Assembly (NCBI GenBank): GCA_963662175.1
Contig: OY759217.1
Location: forward strand, 15,874,562 to 15,938,561
Origin: Aradus depressus
Taxonomy: Eukaryota; Arthropoda; Insecta; Hemiptera; Aradidae
Direction: 5' to 3'
Length of the DNA: 64,000 nucleotides
In this document: positions 55,601-64,000 of the stretch, one piece after another
How positions within the stretch are numbered: the first letter of the stretch is position 1
Layout of the letters: every line of letters starts with the position of its first letter
Notes under the pieces: generated by a model
What the model saw: only the letters and a program-made list of their open reading frames with translations
Database searches by the model: none
Told to the model about the DNA's origin: nothing
Program-made: the position numbers and the translations under genes

Positions 55601-56330
55601 GTCCCAGTATCTATTTTTTTGTCATTGAGCATGCTCCCCCCTGCCCCCTCTCCAGAATGCCCGGTGCCACCCAGAAAAGTGCGATCTAATTTGCCTAATT
55701 AAAAAAAATTACAATATATAAGGACAACTTGACCACAGAGAAACAGTAGAGACAAGGCAAGGATATTGAAAGTTTCAGTTGCCAGTTAAACGTTATTCGG
55801 ATTCAAATTACGCTTTCTTAAAGTTTGGACTCCAACGAATGCTGCCAATCGGCGAAGTATGTGAGTTAAGGGAACGCATCGTCATCGTGCGTGTCCCAAA
55901 AACCCCGCAAGGCGGTGCAATGTTTACCTAAAATAATAAAAAAAAAAACGTAAAAAGGGAAAATAATTGTTTTTTAGAGTACCTATATTAAATATACCGG
56001 TAAATTTTACTGTTATCAGCTGAACGACAATGAAATAGTAAAAAAATAAATTTTCAGCTTAAAAAGTTTTGGACAGATTTGCTGAAAAAAAAAAGAAAGA
56101 AAATTAAGGCTTATTTAATTGAGAATACCACTACTTATTGTATAACACTGGATGACTAGACTGATGAATATTTTAATTGTGGATTTAAATTTGTGTTTAT
56201 TATTTTGTTACAGCATACTAAAATTTTGTGTCTAGTACGTCATTGTTAATTATTAAGTTTAATTGAACTTGAACTAAAAATATGATTGTGAAATGTTAAC
56301 TATTGTTTTATTATCTCCGCCGGTTGACCG
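55601..56330. other. Unassigned AT-rich DNA
   Basis: No gene or known repeat recognised. Confidence 0.35.
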
Positions 56331-56333
56331 GCT

Positions 56334-56751
56334 GCCCCCCCCCCCCCCTCCCAGGCCCTCCTCAGCCCCCCCCCCAGGCCCTCCTCAGCCCCCCCCCAGG
56401 CCCTCCTCAGCCCCCCCAGGCCCTCCTCAGCCCCCCCAGGCCCTCCTCAGCCCCCCCAGGCCCTCCTCAGCCCCCCCCAAGCCCTCCTCAGCCCCCCCGA
56501 GGCCCTCCTCAGCCCCCCCCTCAGGCCCTCCTCAGCCCCCCCCCAGGCCCTCCTCAGCCCCCCCCCAGGCCCTCCTCAGCCCCCCCCAGGCCCTCCTCAG
56601 CCCCCCCCAGGCCCTCCTCAGCCCCCCCCCAGGCCCTCCTCAGCCCCCCCCCCAGGCCCTCCTCAGCCCCCCCCAGGCCCTCCTCAGCCCCCCCCCAGGC
56701 CCTCCTCAGCCCCCCCAGGCCCTCCTCAGCCCCCCCCCCCCAGGCCCTCTT
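56334..56751 (+). repeat. C-rich minisatellite, about 20-23 bp unit
   Basis: About 19 units of CAGGCCCTCCTCAG followed by 7-10 C. The long open frames across it (Pro/Ser/Ala repeats) follow from the repeat itself and are not evidence of a gene. The variable C runs make unit length vary. Confidence 0.95.
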
Positions 56752-57219
56752 CAGCTACGCCAATGTTTATTGTATTCATTCAATGTATTTATTATTTTTT
56801 CTTTTTTACTTTTCTTTAATGAAAGAAATTCCTATCATTCTTTCTGTGTTATTTATTTTTTAATGAAAGGCTTTAATTGGAGTCTCGACAGTTAAGATTA
56901 TTCTTTTAAGAAGCACTTCACTTAAAGAGGGTTGTCCATTAAAAAGAAAAGGGAAAAAAAAATAGAAAAAAAAAAAAAGATAGTACTTTTTCCCCCACAA
57001 TTACTAAAATTAACAGACAAAGATTGTCGGGAAATGAGGGAAGTGAGGGAGAATCGGTATTTATTTTTATGGAGTTCTGCAACCCCTCCATGCCACCCCT
57101 ACAGGGGGCCGCCCCCAGCTAGAAATCATTTTTACTGGTTTTGTATTGCTCTTTACTATGGGAACAGCTTCAAGGAACATTTACTCACTTCAGGGAACAG
57201 GCCCTTACGTTTTTACATC

Positions 57220-57790
57220 CCCAGCTGTAGGGGAAATTATGAAATCAACCAAAAATTCGATGCGGAATTTTCAACGGAATTTCATGTTTTCCAAACACTG
57301 GATTCCAAAAAAAAAAAAAAAAATGTCTGAATGTGTGTTGTGAACACGATAACTGCCGATAGAATGAATGTATCGACACGAAATTTTGAATGTGAATCCA
57401 GAACTCTCTAACGACGGAACCTATTGTTTATCAGCCAAATCGACTAAAAGGAAGATGGGCATTAGGGAGGTGGTTTAACATAAAAACTCTAATAACTGCC
57501 GATAAAATAATTGTATCAATACAGAATTTTATTTGTGTGACCGAAACCCAATAAGGACGACACTTATTAATTTTCAGCGGAATCGGGAAGAAGGAAGGCG
57601 GGGGCTCAATTCAAAAACCCTGATAACTGCCAAAGTAATGAATTTATCGACACAAAATTTAGTGTGAGAATTTAGGAGCTTCTATGAAGTCATCTGTTGA
57701 ATATTAGCGCAAAGTGTGCTAGTTTCGGAGCGGGAGCGAAAAGTTAATTGATTAATTCTTTCTGGGGGAGTACATTGTCATTGATTCACC
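57220..57790 (+). repeat. Repeat R, nearly complete
   Basis: CCCCAGCTGTAGGGGAAATTA, GTTGTGAACACGATAACTGCC, three subrepeats (GATAGAATGAATGTATCGAC, GATAAAATAATTGTATC, AAGTAATGAATTTATCGAC) and the end GTACATTGTCATTGATTCACC. Confidence 0.85.
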
Positions 57791-57795
57791 GACCA

Positions 57796-57880
57796 CTTTT
57801 TTATCTTGGAGTTAAAAACAATCTTGAGCACGCCGTCCTTCAGGGGGGACCTTAAGCAATGGTCTTGAGCCTGTGCGAGC
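57796..57880 (+). repeat. SINE-A scrap
   Basis: TTATCTTGGAGTTAAAAACAA, GAGCACGCCGTCCTTCAGG and TTGAGCCTGTGCGA. Confidence 0.6.
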
Positions 57881-59208
57881 GTCAAATTTGGTTTCCTTCA
57901 AAATTCCATGCAATTGTCATTTCTAACAGTTTTTCTATTCGGACATCGTTTTAAAAGCTAAAATTTAAGAAACAATAATATTTGTTTTTGGGGGCGTTTC
58001 TTCTGGCAAGACGGCTACATAGAAAACAGGTTAACAAGTTCTTCTCTATGGAGAAACTCATCTATCACCAAAACTTAACTCGGGTGCGCACTAGGTTTGC
58101 TGATATATTTCCGTTCGTTTTTTCGTCACTGTTTCATGAGATTACTACAAAAGGAAGTTTTTTTTGTGGAGTGAGAGCTAAAATGTTTACACATCAATAA
58201 GAAGCAACAAAGATTGTTTTTGGAGCATTCTTTCAGTCAATATAACACCACCAAAAATATACGAAGGTAAATTTTGTTAGTAATTTTAACATTCTCAAAG
58301 AGAGGAAGGGAGGGCTTTTTTTCAGTATAAAAAAATGGTTGTTTGAAGGGTTAATAAGATTTATAGAGGGACAGTGTGCTCTAGGGACCGGAGCTACACA
58401 TATACCTTGATTAAAACCTGGAAAACAACGGCACGCCCCCTCCCCCCCCCCCCCCCCCCCCCTTCTAATTAGCTACGTTTTTACACCGTTTTTCCCGCCC
58501 TCTTTTTATTTCTCTTTTTTCCTGTATTTCTTCTTTTTTAGAAGACATTTTATTGTTTTAATCTCTTTTTATTATTTCTTTCTGTAAAAACGATCTATAG
58601 GTATTAGATTTTTACCAAAGTTCTCTTTTCATCAGTGGCCAATGTACCGTGAGGTTTATGAGGCTTAAGCCAATGGGGACCTACTTACGAAGTTCATTTT
58701 ACAAAGACGGCTCTTCGTTTGCTTTGGGAAACAGGGACATTTTTTGGAAGTTTGAAAAATTATATATACTCTGACGTGTAGAAACGGGGGGAGGGGGGGT
58801 TAGTTAATTATAAAAATTGTTATTCTCTGACGTTAGTTAATTTTAAAAAAATTTAATTATGTATAAATTTATAGAAAGATAGAAAAGACGAACTTGAGTG
58901 TGTGGGGTGGGGGAAATAGTAAAAAGGTGCAGGAGAGATGCCGAATCGGGGAAGTATAGTTTGGGAGAGCTAGCGAGAAGGTCTGAAGAATGTGACCCCG
59001 AGAAGGCGGAGGGATTTTTTTAGAACTTGGTTGGTGTCAGTACAGAAGTCTAATTGGTTTGTTGAGTAAAGGAAGAAAAAAATGAAGAAATGAGAAGATT
59101 GGTGCATAGGTCGAGAGAATCGAGGACCCTGGATGAATGAGAAATGATGGAAGGCAGGAGGCTTGGACGAAAATAGAGAAGGAAGAAATAAGTCCACAAT
59201 GGCGACGT
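57881..59208. other. Unassigned DNA with a C homopolymer
   Basis: C run at about 58443-58462 and a G-rich patch near 58788-58800. Small ORFs do not resemble any family I know. Confidence 0.35.
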
Positions 59209-59640
59209 GAGTTTCCAAAAATTTATTAAAATTATAATCAAATCACTTCTTTATCTTTTGCATTGCCAATATTTAATTTTTATTGAAATATTAAACTTAG
59301 TAATAACAAATTATTTTATGATAATATTGTACTAATTTAATTTTGGACTAACACACTCATAAAGAAAATTAAATTGTTGATTACATGAAATTTCGTGACT
59401 TGTAATTTATAAAATTTCCAATTCCTTTTATTTTCACACAATTCTTTTGAGTTTGTGTTCATTACAAGGTAAGTGAACTATCTGTTGGTACAAGGTGAAT
59501 TAAATCGGTAAGTTAGTAGTTTTTGAATAAGAAAAGAATAAAAGGTTTACATTTCAAGTAACCTCAGAATCGATACATTGGCGCCCAACGTGAGACACGA
59601 GCCAAACGAATCAAAATCTAAACGTTACAATACATATAAT
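59209..59640 (+). mobile_element. LTR end and tRNA-Lys-type primer site of a Gypsy-like relic
   Basis: At 59579 the sequence TGGCGCCCAACGTGAGAC matches a primer-binding site complementary to tRNA-Lys, as in gypsy-group LTR elements. The AT-rich stretch before it, ending GATACATT, is probably the 5' LTR; a start near AGTTTCC at about 59209 is a guess. No coding region follows; a different element begins at 59790. Confidence 0.65.
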
Positions 59641-59789
59641 ATTATGTGTTTGCTGAAGGGGACAAAGGAGAAGAGGTTTAGAGGAAGAGTGGAAACACTA
59701 CAAATAATTCGAGTTGGGTAAGTATGCTGCCGGTGATTGATCCAGCACTTTTCTAATCAAGGAGGTTAGAGGTTAGAGGTAGAGGTTGA

Positions 59790-61173
59790 TAGGGTTCTAT
59801 CGATACCTACCACAAAGTATCGATACCTAATCGTATCGATTGAATCGAGTAGTTCGTTGTAATTAATTTAAATTTTTTTTTTTTTTTTTTTTTTTTTGCA
59901 TTGGAGGGGGAAATGCTGTGACGCACATCCAGGGAAGGTAGCCCTGGATAGTGTGGGACTCGAGACGGTTCACCATCACCATACCCACTAAAACCCCCTC
60001 CTTGCCGATCCTGATTCCCTTCCGCGGAACTGACGGTCTGTCATTACTTCGCGGAAGGGAGGAAGGGTGGCTGGTAACGCCTCTTCTTCTGTTTTATTAC
60101 CGCTACTGTTCCTTGTCAGCCCTCTCCTGAAGGGCCAACCGGACATGTTCCGCCGACTCCGTCTCACCAAGGCACGCGGGGCAGTCTGGTGTTGTTGCTG
60201 CCCCGATTTTGTGGAGGTACCCCCGGAACCCACCGTGTCCCGTGAGTACCTGGGTGAGGTGGTAATTCACCTCCCCATGCTTTCTGGTGAGCCAAGAATT
60301 TTAAAAAATCTATAAATCTATATAAATTTAAATTAAAATCGTATTGCATCGAGTACTTCGTTATAATTAATTTTAAACCATGTATAATATATATAACCTA
60401 TATAATAATAAAAAACACAATACAATTTGAAAGATATAGGTAAATGAGATATTGTTGTGGGCATAAGAAACAAATAAATTAAATCGAATAAGATAAAATT
60501 ATATTATTAAAAACATACTGAAAATAATAATAAGCCTTATAGAATAAACATACAATTTATTTTTTCTAAGGATATAAAACTACTGGAGACTATTCGTATT
60601 TCGACAATATTTCACTATTTTAAAACACTTTTTGCAAGTCGCTGAGATCGAATCGTTCTTAGTGTAATAAATCCTCACTTTCGCCGTAGGACGAGGCATT
60701 ATAATATGTAATTGACAAAATGGAATATAAAAATAAAATAAAATAATGAAATCGTAATCATGTTCACAGTTCTCTTCAAAAAGATTAATAAACGATAAAC
60801 CATTTAATGTAAATAAGGTAAGAAATAAGGACGCATCATGCAGACTGCGTGATCACATCACTCATGAGGTTATCACCATCGATATATACGAGTATCATTT
60901 GTCCGTGGACCGGAATTTGAGTTCAGTATTTTACTGCAACTACAAATAAAAGAAAATTGTAAGAAATTAAACGGTGAACGATTTTGACGAATTGAAAAAT
61001 TTATATAATTTTTTTTAATTGTTGAAATTTGAAACGAGTACTTTGAATCGATACAAGTAATATTTATTCGATACCTACTTGTATCGAAAGAAAAGTTTCG
61101 ATACCAAAAGTACTTGGTATCAGATAAAAGTATCGATACTTTACTTGTATTTACTTGTATCGATAGATCCCTA
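59790..61173. mobile_element. hAT-type element carrying an R1 LINE
   Basis: Termini TAGGGTTCTATCGATACC and GTATCGATAGATCCCTA, with 8-bp flanks GAGGTTGA / GAGGTTGG (59782-59789, 61174-61181; one mismatch). The interior is AT-rich with many TATCGATAC phrases and no transposase ORF. A minus-strand ORF overlapping the right end (60873-61388) is fortuitous. The nested LINE occupies 59877-60297. Confidence 0.85.
59877..60297 (-). mobile_element. R1-clade-like LINE, truncated and internally deleted
   Basis: Poly-T at the left is the poly-A tail of the minus-strand element. The 3' UTR and ORF2 end match the copies at 24443 and 35845. A deletion joins GGTTGGCCCTTCAGGAG side to the CGGAGCATGTCC knuckle side, removing about 150 bp of ORF2 present in the 24 kb copy. 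Confidence 0.9.
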
Positions 61174-61181
61174 GAGGTTGG

Positions 61182-61640
61182 TAGTTTTGTCCACTGATGA
61201 GCTGTGTGAGGTGGCTGCTGTCTTGAGTGGTTGGCGGCCATGGTTGGTGTCCCCGAATGTAATAGTTTGGATGGATGGACTGGAGTGGTATGGACGAGGC
61301 GGGGGGGGGGGGGGGCGGCTGGGATAATATTTTCTCGGGGTTTGAAGTGGCACCTCCCGTCAAGTCCTTGTCTCTTATTACCCTCCAATTAGCCATCCCA
61401 CATCAATACCTCATGTGTTCTCACACTGTTTACACTGGCCACCACTCACCCCCCACCCCTCACATCATTAAATGCCACCCCATCAAATTGCCACCTCACC
61501 CCCTCTTCTCTCTCTAATTCTATTAACCTCACCTTATCTTGTCTCTGTAGGTTCTTGACCGTTTTCCACTTTTTTTTCCAATTATGACTTCTAAAAAGAA
61601 TCCTCTCACTTCTCCATGTTCTGTATGAAGTAATAGAAGT
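61182..61640. other. Unassigned DNA with a G homopolymer
   Basis: G run at about 61301-61316. No supported ORF. Confidence 0.35.
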
Positions 61641-62372
61641 TATATAGTCGGTCAGAAATTCGATGCGGAGTTTTCAAAGGAATTTTATCTTTACCGACCT
61701 CCTGATTCCAAAAAATAAAAAAAACCTCCCGATACAATGAATGTATCAACACGATCCAGAACCCTCTAACGATGACACTATTGCTTTTCATGATACTTAA
61801 CATTTTTTGCAGAAATATTGTGGAACATTTAATAAAAAATAAAAATAAAAGTAATAAGTACTTAAGATGAAGCACGACTTTAAGATGGTAGCAATACCGA
61901 AAGTACTCCCATATTATCTATTTTGTGAAATAGACAATATTTTTTTAAAACCGTACGTTTTTTCTTTATTTTTTTCAGCCAAATCGATAGAATGAATGTA
62001 TCGATACGAAATTTTACTTGTGTTACTAAAACTCTACAAGGACAACCCTAACGTTTATCATCCAAATTGGCCAAAGGGGAGGGGAATCTAGTAGAGAGGC
62101 TTAACTCTAAAAACTGTAATAACTGCCATTGTAATGAATGTATCGACACAAAATTTCGTATGTGAATTCAACACATTAATTTTCAGCGGAATCAGCAGAA
62201 GAGAAAGGGAGATCAGAGTGGGCACAACTCAAAAACCCTAATAACTGACGGTGTAATAAATTTATCTCAAAATTATGTATGAGGATTTAAGAGCCCCTAT
62301 GTAAGTTAACTGTTGAATATTAGCGCAAACTGTCGACTGGTTTTGGAACGGGAGCAGAGTTCTGGGGAAATA
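61640..62372 (+). repeat. Repeat R, interrupted
   Basis: 61640-61795 (AGTCGGTCAGAAATTCGATG to CCAGAACCCTCTAACGATG), about 180 bp of other AT-rich DNA, then 61977-62372 (GCCAAATCGATAGAATGAATG to GGTTTTGGAACGGGAGC). Confidence 0.78.
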
Positions 62373-62769
62373 CATTTTGTTTTTATTCCATATCGAAACG
62401 TTTTCCCCTTCTTATTGGCCAATGGGCGAAATGAGAACCTTCGACCTCCTGAACTCTTTACAGTAGTTTTATTTTCTCAGGAAACAACCTGACTTGTATA
62501 TATTGTGTTATCTATTTTCTCATTAATTGTATTCTATTTTAAAATCAATATTATCGATTGAAATTGGGCATTAGTAGACTAATTGTCCTATTTTAGTTAT
62601 ATATAAATACGAGTATTATTCCAAATTAATAGTAGTCTAGGCACAGGCAATTAATATTCCAATGAGCTAATTCTGGTGATTACCATTGATTAATTTAGTT
62701 TGTAATAACATTCAGCAACCAATCAATTCTAGCTGTGAATCATAATAAACCTAGATTGAAATTTTAATC

Positions 62770-62905
62770 AGACATGAAAACCCTGAGCACAACGTCCTTC
62801 GGCGGCAACGTTAAATGGCGCCTCCCGAGCTTGTGCAATGTCAGTTATCCCCTAATTAAATCTGGGTTGGCTAAATTTAGGGTTCCCACTTTAGAGACGG
62901 GCCTA
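62770..62905 (+). repeat. Degenerate SINE-A
   Basis: AAAACCCTGAGCACAACGTCC, CCGAGCTTGTGCAATGTCAG and GGCTAAATTTAGGGTTCCCAC. Confidence 0.65.
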
Positions 62906-62939
62906 CTTCCTTTTGACCCATTGGGCTGAAAATCTATAA

Positions 62940-63230
62940 TAATAATATTAATTTCCATTGAACAATAACATGGTAATAGGATACGTCATGAGAATGAATA
63001 CATTAAGATAGCTTATAAATTAGATACATAAACAGATATTAACTCTTAGAGTCTGGCACACAAAGATTCAAGTTAACAATTCTACAAACAAAATAAATTG
63101 CAATGAGTAAATAATTATATACAAAATAATAATGAATAACTAAAGAAAGACTAAATAAATAAATGACCTTGAAAAAAGTAATGTACATAAAGAAATCATA
63201 AAACAAAATAAAGAAAACTATGTTCAAAAT
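62940..63230 (-). repeat. LINE 3'-end-like repeat with Harbinger empty site
   Basis: Minus strand: GTGCCAGACTCTAAGAGTTA then ATATCTGTTTATGTATCTAA to AATATTATTATT. It contains exactly the sequence expected before the 10907 Harbinger insertion, with one TAA at 63046-63048. Confidence 0.85.
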
Positions 63231-63240
63231 GGGTGCAAAT

Positions 63241-64000
63241 TAGTGAACATTTTTGCCCCCTCACACTGAAATCTTTCTACTCTCATTTTTGCCCCCTCAC
63301 ACTGAAATCTTTCTACTCTCATTTTTGCCCCCTCACACTGAAATCTTTCTACTCTCATTTTTGCCCCCGCACACTGAAATCTTTCTATTCTCATTTTTGT
63401 CCCCTCACACTGAAATCTTTCTACTCTCATTTTTGCCCCCTCATACTGAAATCTTTCTACTCTCATTTTTGTCCTCTCACACTGAAATCTTTCTACTCTC
63501 ATTTTTGCCCCCTCACACTGAAATCTTTCTACTCTCATTTTTGCCCCCTCACACTGAAATCTTTCTACTCTCATTTTTGCCCCCTCAAACTAAAGTCTTT
63601 CTACCCTTCCCAGCCTGTAGTTCAACCTCCCTTGGAGCCTGCATTTTTGTCCCCTCACACTAAAGTCTTTCTTCTCTCATTTTTGCCCCCTCAAACTAAA
63701 GTCTTTCTACTCTCATTTTTGCCCCCTCAAACTAAAGTCTTTCTACTCTGCCCAGCCTAAAGCTCATCCTCCCTTGGAGACTGCATTTTGCCCCCTCACA
63801 CTGAAGTCTTTCTACCCTTCCCAGCCTGTAGTTCATCCTCCCTTGGAGCCCTACATTTTTGTCCCCTCATACTAAAGTCTTTCTACTCTCATTTTTGCCC
63901 CCGCACACTGAAATCTTTCTACTCTCATTTTTGCCCCCGCACACTGAAATCTTTCTACTCTCATTTTTGCCCCCTCACACTGAATTCTTTCTACCCTTCC
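63241..64000 (+). repeat. 36-bp minisatellite, runs off the window
   Basis: About nine regular units of TTTTTGCCCCCTCACACTGA + AATCTTTCTACTCTCA to about 63580. Then a longer variant adds TTCCCAGCCTGTAGTTCA and TCCCTTGGAGCCTGCA between units. Open frames on both strands (36 bp = 12 codons) are produced by the repeat; no evidence of a real protein. Confidence 0.95.

Noticed and set aside
56293..56895. Two long overlapping Pro/Ala/Ser-rich ORFs
   Set aside because: They are read-throughs of the C-rich minisatellite; open in several frames and with no conserved flanks.
60873..61388. 171-codon minus-strand ORF across a hAT end
   Set aside because: It crosses the boundary between the hAT-type element and its flank and has low-complexity content; not a conserved protein.
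63224..63760. Repeat proteins on both strands at the right edge
   Set aside because: A 36-bp unit without stops opens all such frames automatically; no promoter, start context or family supports a gene.
6001..64000. CRISPR array or prokaryotic operon
   Set aside because: The tandem arrays have no spacer/repeat alternation, and the gene content is eukaryotic with spliced exons.
49347..64000. Final zinc-finger exon of sens
   Set aside because: I looked for a frame with C2H2 fingers beginning EKPHKC or similar and found none; it is probably beyond the window.

Overview
The window is AT-rich eukaryotic DNA, almost certainly from an insect. Three split C2H2 zinc-finger/linker exons match the Senseless/Gfi-1 family. 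The remaining sequence is dense with tRNA-derived SINEs, Jockey- and R1-type LINE fragments, PIF/Harbinger, hAT and piggyBac remnants, and LTR elements. The repeat style suggests Hemiptera, but the species cannot be fixed from sequence alone. There is no bacterial-type gene organisation, no CRISPR and no stand-alone functional tRNA.

The only host gene I can support lies at about 46.0-49.35 kb on the + strand. It has three exons (46047-46400, 47690-47936, 49164-49345) with consensus splice sites and matching codon phases. They encode a linker with a short FSVSALL motif, then finger 1 and finger 2, then fingers 3 and 4 of a Senseless/Gfi-1 factor. The N-terminal exon(s) and the exon with the last two fingers are not seen here.

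From 0 to 39 kb, and again from 50 to 63 kb, the sequence is a mosaic of nested repeats. Two families dominate. 'SINE-A' is a tRNA-derived SINE of about 340 bp whose tail often ends in CCTAA repeats; more than 25 pieces are present, several with clean target-site duplications (TSDs). 'Repeat R' is an unclassified family of about 800 bp with three internal subrepeats and ACTTCCCCAGC-type ends; about 30 pieces are present. R acts as landing ground for other elements: a solo LTR, SINEs, an R1-type LINE, a hAT MITE, a hairpin element and another LINE each interrupt a copy of R.

From 39.6 to 45.6 kb lies a young LTR element. Its two LTRs look identical, and between them is a single 369-codon coiled-coil ORF with no recognisable pol. 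A 476-bp direct duplication of the flanking DNA brackets it. At 59.8-61.2 kb is a hAT-type element carrying an R1 LINE. The right edge (63.24 kb to the end) is a 36-bp minisatellite.

The most unusual signals are these: (i) a small RNA-like motif, CUGANGAN-hairpin-GAAA, in several unrelated-looking palindromes and at two or more other sites, one of which can be folded as a minimal hammerhead ribozyme; (ii) the gag-like-only LTR element with its long flank duplication; (iii) a Harbinger element whose exact empty site occurs elsewhere in the same window.
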